A stretch of DNA of 8,364 nucleotides from an uncultured Bacteroidales bacterium (GTDB taxonomy: Bacteria > Bacteroidota > Bacteroidia > Bacteroidales > Marinilabiliaceae): contig CAKUYZ010000075.1 of assembly GCA_934717675.1 (NCBI GenBank), positions 1 to 8,364 on the forward strand, written 5' to 3'. Positions 1 through 4,876 of the stretch are shown here, one piece after another. Numbering within the stretch: position 1 is the stretch's first letter; the number at the start of each line of letters is the position of its first letter. The position numbers were made by a program, and so were the translations under genes. A model generated the notes under the pieces. That model was not told the DNA's origin, searched no databases, and was given only the letters and a program-made list of their open reading frames with translations.

Positions 1-309
1 GTCGGAGCCAGCGCTCTTGATCAGGTCGGCCTTCTCGCGGGCCGTGCGCTTGCGGTAGTTGTCATACTCCGCACATGTGCGCATATACTTGTCGTTAAGA
101 TCGGCAAGCTGCTTCTTGAGCTTATCCACCTCAGACTCTTCGGGCTCGGGCTCGGCCTTCTTCTCAGCCTCGGGCGCAGTCTCTGGCTGCTCCTGCCCCT
201 TGGCCTCTGGCTGGGGTTGCTCCTGCTTTTCGGGCTGGGGCTTTTGCTCTTGCGCCTCATTCTGCACGTCGGCCTTGGCCTCGTCCTGCATATTTTGCTT
301 TTTGTCCAT
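1..309 (-). CDS. grpE: GrpE nucleotide exchange factor, N-terminal part (runs off left edge)
   Basis: GrpE is the cytoplasmic nucleotide-exchange factor that releases ADP from DnaK in the Hsp70 cycle. The frame opens with ATG at 309-307 and continues without a stop through base 1, giving 103 residues and no C-terminus. Residues 1-60 are an acidic, Q/P/E-rich low-complexity tail with repeated PQPE-like units. A charged stretch that should begin the long dimerisation helix follows (DKLKKQLADLNDKY, about 62-75). Then comes the family signature AEYDNYRKRTAREKADLIK (about 80-98), matching the GrpE pattern AEFDNYRKR...EK. The A/T-rich bases just before the ATG (minus strand AAAAAACAAGATAT) suit a Bacteroidota start. 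It lies 165 bases downstream of the thioredoxin gene, behind a strong hairpin, so it is probably a separate unit, normally followed by dnaJ (outside the window). Identification is secure; the rest of the gene is not visible. Confidence 0.93.
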   Translation of the reverse strand, partial: MDKKQNMQDEAKADVQNEAQEQKPQPEKQEQPQPEAKGQEQPETAPEAEKKAEPEPEESEVDKLKKQLADLNDKYMRTCAEYDNYRKRTAREKADLIKSAGSD

Positions 310-326
310 ATATCTTGTTTTTTATT

Positions 327-357
327 CCACACTACAAGCCGCCCGTCTTGAAGCAAA
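327..357 (-). promoter_or_regulatory. Candidate grpE promoter (Bacteroides-type -33/-7)
   Basis: Read on the minus strand, TTTG (357-354) is followed by a 19-base spacer and TAGTGTGG (334-327). The -33 element and the spacing fit the Bacteroidota housekeeping consensus TTTG-N19-21-TAnnTTTG, and the -7 matches at TA and at two of the four TTTG positions. Transcription would begin near base 320, about ten bases before the grpE ATG. This is a moderate match and may be coincidental. No CIRCE element is seen. Confidence 0.35.
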
Positions 358-362
358 AGCGT

Positions 363-393
363 TGCCAAAAGAGCCATGTTTGCCGTTTTGGCA
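363..393. repeat. 8-bp inverted repeat upstream of grpE
   Basis: TGCCAAAA (363-370) and TTTTGGCA (386-393) are exact reverse complements separated by 15 bases. The repeat lies directly upstream of the candidate grpE -33 element at 354-357. It could be an operator for a dimeric regulator or a weak RNA hairpin. Chance is also possible in so short a repeat, and I know of no named regulator for this motif. Confidence 0.3.
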
Positions 394-419
394 GATATGC
401 GCCACTTTGTCTCACAACA

Positions 420-448
420 ATGGGGCGACTATGTCATAGCCGCCCCAT
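420..448 (-). terminator. Strong intergenic hairpin, probable terminator of the thioredoxin operon
   Basis: The 29 bases form a near-perfect inverted repeat. Outer arms ATGGGGCG (420-427) and CGCCCCAT (441-448) pair exactly, and the inner bases extend the stem to about 13 bp with one G-U wobble and a 3-base loop. It begins 26 bases after the thioredoxin stop on the minus strand. The downstream bases on that strand (TGTTGTGAG) are only mildly T-rich, so it lacks a textbook U-tract. Position between two genes of different function favours a terminator. It could also be an RNA 3'-end stabiliser. Confidence 0.6.
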
Positions 449-474
449 GCGCAATGTCAGTGCATGACATTTTG

Positions 475-1008
475 TCACTTGAAGAGGGCGCTCAGATAGT
501 TCCACAAATCGTCTCCCGAAAGGTTGGTGGCCAATATCACGCCCTTGGAGTCGATGAGGAAATTGGCGGGCATCTCCCGCACGCCGTAGGCCAACGCGGG
601 CTTGCTGCGCCACCCGCCCTTGTCACACACGTGCGACGGCCATGGCAGGCGATCGGCCTTGACGGCTTTGCGCCATCGCTCGTCAGAGACGTCTAGCGAG
701 ACACTAAAAATCTCGAACCCGGAACCCTTGCCACACTTGCCGCCACGGAAGGCGTTGTAGCACTTGACAAGTTTAGGGTTCTCAGCCCTGCACGGGCCAC
801 ACCAAGACGCCCAGAAATCTACCAACACCACTTTCCCGAGGAGCGAGCTAAGCCGCAAAGGCTTGCCATCGACCCCGCAGACGACAATGTCAGGGGCCTT
901 ATCCCCGACGGCCAAAGTGCGGCCGGCGCACTGCGCCGCCCCGGAGACGGAGAGCAGGAGAAGGAGCAAAGAAGCCCAAAGGCATCGGAAGGCGTTATTG
1001 TTTGACAT
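475..1008 (-). CDS. TlpA/ResA-family thiol-disulfide oxidoreductase (intact CxxC)
   Basis: This is a 177-residue envelope thioredoxin-fold protein. Such proteins reduce or exchange disulfides in periplasmic or membrane-tethered partners. I chose the ATG at 1008 because a charged N-terminus and a hydrophobic segment (about residues 10-24, LWASLLLLLLS core) follow directly; the open frame upstream to 1131 overlaps the preceding gene and looks like no leader. The mature part shows the AhpC/TSA-type start VGDKAPD (34-40), then FWASWCGPCR with catalytic Cys70 and Cys73, VSLD (103-106), HVCD (126-129) and the cis-proline loop MPANFLID (Pro147). The segment ...GAAQC is a signal-peptidase I-like cleavage region rather than a convincing lipobox. 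It lies 46 bases after a paralogue without the cysteines and is probably co-transcribed with it. Family assignment is firm; the substrate is unknown. Confidence 0.9.
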   Translation of the reverse strand: MSNNNAFRCLWASLLLLLLSVSGAAQCAGRTLAVGDKAPDIVVCGVDGKPLRLSSLLGKVVLVDFWASWCGPCRAENPKLVKCYNAFRGGKCGKGSGFEIFSVSLDVSDERWRKAVKADRLPWPSHVCDKGGWRSKPALAYGVREMPANFLIDSKGVILATNLSGDDLWNYLSALFK

Positions 1009-1054
1009 GACGGAAGCGAGACATTTTCCCGTCTGCCTTGGGGAGCGCGAGAAA

Positions 1055-1579
1055 TCAGCGACGCAGCATATTGAGGGCGTCGGAGATGACGCTTGTGCCA
1101 AAGTCGCGGGCCAAGATGCGCCCATCGGCACTCACCAAGAGGTTTACGGGACGATTGACATCGAAACTGCGAGCAAGCGGCGAATCCTCGCCTCGCAAGT
1201 CGCACACATGAAAAAAATCTGACGTGCCGTCGGCCTCAATGGCCTTGAGCACAGGGGATCGGAAAGTGTCTAGCGAGACGCAAACGACGCTAAGACCCTC
1301 ACCGCCATCAAAAGACGCTGCTGAGTAGCGGTTGTTGATTTCCAACAGATTGAAAGAGTTGATGCGCGACATGGGGTCATATGAGGCCCAAAAGCTGACA
1401 ATAAGCATCTTCCCCTTAAGCGAGTCAGCGGGCAGTTCCCCGCCACTGACGAGAGACTCCCTCCCAAGGGACTGAATCTCGTCAAAATAGACGTTCTCTT
1501 CGTTTTCCTTCTTGCTCGACGTGAAGACGATGGCCAACGCGGCGAGACCAAGGCTGCAAATTAGACTGTTCTTTGTCAT
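1055..1579 (-). CDS. TlpA-like thioredoxin-fold protein lacking the CxxC active site
   Basis: This 174-residue protein is evidently a paralogue of the thioredoxin downstream. It aligns across FWAS, VSLD (101-104), HVCD (124-127) and the cis-proline strand NRPVNLLVSADGRILA (Pro144). At the active site, FWASYDPMSR replaces FWASWCGPCR, so both catalytic cysteines are gone (to Asp68 and Ser71). It therefore cannot do dithiol chemistry and may bind a partner or ligand instead. The ATG at 1579 was chosen because a membrane anchor or uncleaved signal segment (about residues 5-20, LICSLGLAALAIVFT) follows at once; an ATG at 1639 would add 20 residues. A polar stretch (SKKENEEN) links it to the domain. 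The frame is intact, so this looks like a maintained protein rather than a decayed gene. It is probably first in a two-gene operon. Confidence 0.82.
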   Translation of the reverse strand: MTKNSLICSLGLAALAIVFTSSKKENEENVYFDEIQSLGRESLVSGGELPADSLKGKMLIVSFWASYDPMSRINSFNLLEINNRYSAASFDGGEGLSVVCVSLDTFRSPVLKAIEADGTSDFFHVCDLRGEDSPLARSFDVNRPVNLLVSADGRILARDFGTSVISDALNMLRR

Positions 1580-1649
1580 CAGTTTTAATTTCTCCCCCGC
1601 CACCACGCGGCAACTTGGCACAAGGCAAGGAAACCGCATCTCACTAACC

Positions 1650-1665
1650 GCGGGCGGAAGCCCGC
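1650..1665 (-). other. GC-rich hairpin in the thioredoxin-pair leader
   Basis: GCGGGC and GCCCGC pair exactly over 6 bp with a 4-base loop (TTCC on the minus strand, GGAA on the plus strand). No T-run follows on either strand, so it is not a standard terminator. It sits about 70 bases before the ATG at 1579 and could be leader structure, or simply a product of GC-rich composition. Confidence 0.35.
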
Positions 1666-1759
1666 CACGGTATCGACCCCAGACAGAACCCGTGCCACAA
1701 AGCGGCATAGCGAGGATTGACCTCAGCCTGGAGCCCTGGCGAGAGAAATTTTACTGACG

Positions 1760-1791
1760 CAAAGCTAGTCTGCCGAAGACAAAAGGAGAAA
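1760..1791 (-). promoter_or_regulatory. Candidate promoter for the thioredoxin-like pair
   Basis: On the minus strand TTTC (1791-1788), a 20-base spacer and TAGCTTTG (1767-1760) match the Bacteroidota consensus TTTG-N19-21-TAnnTTTG. The -7 is exact, the spacing is ideal, and one -33 base differs. Transcription would start near 1752-1755 and read into the gene starting at 1579. This is the best promoter match I see in the window. Confidence 0.5.
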
Positions 1792-1895
1792 GCGGCGGCG
1801 TTAAAAGAGAGAAAATAATGTTACGTTTAAAACCACGGCATCTCAACATCCTCATTGTCAGCAACATAGCAAATGTTAAATATAAGAGGGAGGCT

Positions 1896-3080
1896 CTATA
1901 CAATGCGTGCATAGGAATGGACGCCGCACACATTTTGTGGCAAAAACTTCTCACCCACAACAACTTGCCCGTTCATTATGACATAGTCTACACGCCCCGA
2001 GAGCGGCACCTCCTGCACCCCGCCACCAGGAGCCGCGAGCCTTGCCACGTCGGCCACGGCAGGGTCCCAGACAATGAAGTTGGCAGACATACCCACCCCC
2101 ACGGTGCCAAGTGACGGGCCAAGCCCCACGAACCTGGCCGGGCGCGCCATGGCAAACTCCGCCAACTCGGCGACAGAGAGCGGCCTCTGCAGCGGCAATG
2201 CGTTGAGCAAGGGCAACTTGTTTCGCGAGACTATCTCTGGTGTCATGTCCGGCCACCTCTCTTTGAGAGCCTTGCTTGCGCTATATGCCAAACCAAGTGA
2301 GCACCAGTCGCCACCGCGCAAGGCAGCCACAACCTCCTCAGAAGTCAGCGCCTCACCCTCTGACGCATGCGCCCCGAATGGATCGAAGCAAAGATGGACT
2401 GCCACGTCGCACTTGCCACGCAACCCCTCCATAAGCTTGAGCTCATCGGCCCGCTCAACGCCCACCACATAGGCGCGGTTGGCGGCGTCGCTGGCCAAGA
2501 CCTCGCACAGGCACTCCAGCTTGGCCAGCCTCTCCAGAGGTTCCACGACGCCGCGGAGGTCATAAAGCACCATGAGCCCCAGCTCCCTGGCCGCCGATAT
2601 GTTGGGCTCCAAAGTGGAGACCTCGGCCTTGCGCTCCTCGCCAAAACGTAATATGGCCGTGGCCACGCCGTGAATCAGCATGATGCGCCGCAGCTTGCGA
2701 GCGTCGTCAAGGACCACCTGGCGCAGTGGGAAATGGAAGGCGTAGTTGAGCAATGGCGCGGGGAGAGACTCCATCTCGGCGATGTTATCCTCAATATCGG
2801 CAGAGACGGTCATGATGGTGACGATGCCCGCCGTGGCGTTCTCAAAATTGAGCTCTTGAATCACGTCGGGATCCACCCTCTGCGGCCTAGGGCGGCTGAG
2901 CCCCAAGAGGGCCGGGATGACGTATCGGCCGGCGGCGTCGACAGTGTCCGTGTCCGTGAGTGGATGCTGAATGTTCTGCCCTATGCCGACTATGCGCCCC
3001 CCGCACACCAGGATGGAAGTGAGCGACTGTTCTGGAGGCAGCTCGGCCAATTTGGCGTTTCGGATGAGCAGGTAGTGCAT
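1896..3080 (-). CDS. Dihydroorotase/dihydropyrimidinase-like amidohydrolase fold, apparently lacking metal ligands
   Basis: This 394-residue cytoplasmic protein (no signal peptide) has the cyclic amidohydrolase layout. The N-terminal half of the beta-sandwich is ILIRNAK-like with CGGRIVGIG (26-34), then AAGRYVIPALL (49-59). The C-terminal part is MARPARFVGLG (311-321), GTVGVGMSANFIVWDP (325-340) and VDYVIMNGQVVVG (364-376). Dihydroorotases have PGxID-x-HxH after the first strand; here the aligned segment is PALLGLSRP (56-64), with Ser62 and Pro64 in place of the two histidines. The carboxylated-lysine site, the two later histidine sites and the catalytic aspartate also appear replaced (AILRFG 142-147, VLYDLRG 171-177, YVVGVERADEL 204-214, LGLAYS 262-267). 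It is thus predicted not to hydrolyse dihydroorotate; a structural or regulatory role is possible. The ATG at 3080 precedes the first beta strand directly. Annotators may call it pyrC, which I think would mislead. Confidence 0.85.
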   Translation of the reverse strand: MHYLLIRNAKLAELPPEQSLTSILVCGGRIVGIGQNIQHPLTDTDTVDAAGRYVIPALLGLSRPRPQRVDPDVIQELNFENATAGIVTIMTVSADIEDNIAEMESLPAPLLNYAFHFPLRQVVLDDARKLRRIMLIHGVATAILRFGEERKAEVSTLEPNISAARELGLMVLYDLRGVVEPLERLAKLECLCEVLASDAANRAYVVGVERADELKLMEGLRGKCDVAVHLCFDPFGAHASEGEALTSEEVVAALRGGDWCSLGLAYSASKALKERWPDMTPEIVSRNKLPLLNALPLQRPLSVAELAEFAMARPARFVGLGPSLGTVGVGMSANFIVWDPAVADVARLAAPGGGVQEVPLSGRVDYVIMNGQVVVGEKFLPQNVCGVHSYARIV

Positions 3081-3109
3081 GGGCTCTTAGTGTTTGACGA
3101 AAATCATAT

Positions 3110-3138
3110 TAAATATAGTGCAAAAAAGCGGCAACAAA
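3110..3138 (-). promoter_or_regulatory. Weak promoter candidate for the dihydroorotase-like gene
   Basis: In the 146-base gap after susD, the minus strand carries TTTG (3138-3135), 17 bases, then TATATTTA (3117-3110). The -7 differs from TAnnTTTG only in the last base, but the spacer is shorter than the usual 19-21. The leader would be about 20-25 bases. The rest of the gap has no clear terminator for the SusCD unit. Confidence 0.25.
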
Positions 3139-3226
3139 GACAAGACGGGGGTGGAATTTTGACCACACCTTGTTTCGTTTGGTGCCGCGCCAGGCCGTGC
3201 GCCCGCTCACACTGCTGACGATGGGG

Positions 3227-4876
3227 TCAGTAGCCAGGATTTTGGACGTAGAGGCCTGACGAGATGGCCATCTGATTTTGAGGTATTGGGAACAAATATC
3301 TCCCCTCAGACACGAAAGAGGGAGACGTTCCGCTCGGCTCACGGTAGCGCGAGAGAAGAGAAAGGACGTCTTGCCTCCACGTGCCGCGCCTCACCTCATC
3401 GAACCATCGGACTCCCTCGCCAAGGAACTCCAGCCTCCGCTCCCGCTCCACAACTTGTAAGGCCTCGGCGGGTGTGGAGGCCACCGCGGCGTCGCATCCC
3501 GCACGGAGGCGTATGGCATTGACAAGAGCCAAAGCCTCGGTCACATTGCCGGCCTCCGCATAAAGCTCGGCTCGGAGCAACATCATGTCCTCAATGCGCA
3601 GCACGGGGAACTCCACAGGCCAGTCATTATGGTTGAGCAAGCGGGAGTAGTCATATGCAAGGCCTAGGGCCTGGCATTTGGCCACAGATGGCAGTGGCTT
3701 GTATATCATTGAGTTGACCGCCACACGGAGTGTCAGTCCTCGCACCTCCATGTCTTCATATTCGGTGGGATAGGCGGCCAAGTCGGGCTCGGCCTCAAAA
3801 CCATCTAGCACAGACCATCCCTCACCTCGGCCATCGGCCTCGCCGCTAGAGTGGAGGCGGGCCAGCTCATGCCTAAGCGTTTTTTCTACAAAGATGTCGT
3901 TGTTTGAGAAATTGCCCCCCTTACGGAGCATAGCCCCGCCAACATAGCTTCGGGGAACGTTTTTCACAATGTTGAAAATGTATGGGTTGCCCGTTCCTCC
4001 GGACCTGTATTGAATTGAGAATATGACGTGCGGCGAGGGGCTGTCTTCCGGCATCCATATCGCCCTCCAGCCGTCTATCGTGGGAGCGAAATAGTCATCT
4101 TGGCTCGCAAGGACGTCATTAAGAGCCTCCGTGGCCAACGCCCTTTTGCCCTCATCGTGATAGGGGAAGCCGAGCATGGTCATATACACGCGGGCCAGCA
4201 TGGCCAGGGCTGCCACGCGGTCGGCCCTCCCTCGGCGCGCCGAGCCAATGCCAGCGGGCCCTTCGCCCCTCTTTGGCAAGGTGAGAGCGGAACGCAAGTC
4301 GGGGATGACGACATCCTCTAACACGCTGACGGCTTCTGACTGCGGCACCGACGCGGCCTCGGACGGCGAGATGGGCGACAAGGAGACGGGGACGGAGCCA
4401 AAGAGCCTGACAAGCTCAAAATATGCCCAACCACGCAAAAAACGCGCCTCGGCATCAAGGCAAGAGCGGCGCTCGGCATCGAAGTCGCACCCGTCTCCCA
4501 AGGCCGCTAGGGCCACATTGGCATCGTAGATGACTTTGTACCAAGCGTTCCAGGCGTTCTCGAAAGTCTTGGTGGACGCGCCGGCCCGGAAAGTGCCAAT
4601 GTCAGAATAGTCTCTCTGACCATTGGGGGTGGGATTGACCCACGTGTTGTCACTGCGCGTCTCGGCCATGAGGCCATACTCGTAGTCGGGGATGAAGCGC
4701 AGGTCGGCATAGATGCCGTTAACGCCCTGATCGGCCTGGGTCAGGGTGCGATAGAACCTTGCGGCGGGCAGCCTGTCAGCTGGCGGCTCATTGAGAAAAT
4801 CGTCACAAGACGAGCAGCAGACTACAGCCATGGCGAGCAGAACACATCGCATTATCATGATTCTCAAACCTTTCAT
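3227..4876 (-). CDS. SusD/RagB-family outer-membrane glycan-binding lipoprotein
   Basis: This 549-residue surface lipoprotein should cap the adjacent SusC channel and bind the incoming oligosaccharide or other ligand. The signal peptide ends in a lipobox-like CSSC, with Cys24 as the lipidated residue. DDFLNEPP follows, typical of SusD N-termini and of acidic Bacteroidota lipoprotein export signals. Family motifs in order are ARFLRGWAYFELVRLFGSVPV (about 144-164, TPR-like helix), VLRIEDMMLLRAELYAEAG (425-443), ERERRLEFLGEGVRWFDEVRRG (477-498), and the closing YLFPIPQNQM...QNPGY (527-549). Length is normal for the family. Its ATG (4876-4874) overlaps the susC TGA as ATGA, indicating translational coupling; in-frame ATGs at 4858 and 4852 would give a shorter, equally plausible signal peptide. 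The ligand cannot be read from the sequence. Confidence 0.96.
   Translation of the reverse strand: MKGLRIMIMRCVLLAMAVVCCSSCDDFLNEPPADRLPAARFYRTLTQADQGVNGIYADLRFIPDYEYGLMAETRSDNTWVNPTPNGQRDYSDIGTFRAGASTKTFENAWNAWYKVIYDANVALAALGDGCDFDAERRSCLDAEARFLRGWAYFELVRLFGSVPVSLSPISPSEAASVPQSEAVSVLEDVVIPDLRSALTLPKRGEGPAGIGSARRGRADRVAALAMLARVYMTMLGFPYHDEGKRALATEALNDVLASQDDYFAPTIDGWRAIWMPEDSPSPHVIFSIQYRSGGTGNPYIFNIVKNVPRSYVGGAMLRKGGNFSNNDIFVEKTLRHELARLHSSGEADGRGEGWSVLDGFEAEPDLAAYPTEYEDMEVRGLTLRVAVNSMIYKPLPSVAKCQALGLAYDYSRLLNHNDWPVEFPVLRIEDMMLLRAELYAEAGNVTEALALVNAIRLRAGCDAAVASTPAEALQVVERERRLEFLGEGVRWFDEVRRGTWRQDVLSLLSRYREPSGTSPSFVSEGRYLFPIPQNQMAISSGLYVQNPGY

Larger units (their letters stand above)
1580..1895. 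other. 316-base intergenic region: leader and promoter of the thioredoxin pair
   Basis: No convincing gene, tRNA or known riboswitch is visible here. The half near the dihydroorotase-like gene is A/T-rich and holds a good promoter candidate (1760-1791). The half near the thioredoxin-like start is GC-rich and holds a short hairpin (1650-1665). If the promoter is real, the mRNA would carry an untranslated leader of roughly 175 bases. A minus-strand frame encoding about 70 residues (1751-1963) crosses into the neighbouring gene and is not accepted. Confidence 0.6.

Noticed and set aside
21..377. Minus-strand open frame rich in Arg/Ser/Pro
   Set aside because: It is a frame-shifted shadow of grpE. 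The grpE frame from 309 carries the clear AEYDNYRKR signature.
1009..1131. Upstream extension of the intact thioredoxin to 1131
   Set aside because: The extension runs inside the preceding gene and would bury the export signal; ATG at 1008 fits better.
764..1222. 152-residue plus-strand open frame
   Set aside because: It is antisense to both thioredoxin-fold genes, whose motifs are clear on the minus strand.
1580..1895. tRNA or known riboswitch in the intergenic region
   Set aside because: No cloverleaf, T-arm GGTTC-type pairing, TPP-like or cobalamin-like conserved core could be assembled.
1751..1963. Small hydrophobic minus-strand frame of about 70 residues
   Set aside because: It overlaps the end of the dihydroorotase-like gene by almost 70 bases, shows no recognisable family, and covers the best promoter candidate.
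2670..3218. 182-residue plus-strand open frame
   Set aside because: It lies antisense to the dihydroorotase-like gene and has no domain-like pattern; such frames are common opposite GC-rich genes.
3081..3226. GC-rich stretch after susD as a terminator
   Set aside because: I found only a 4-bp GCGC pairing with mismatches and no T-run, so no terminator is called.
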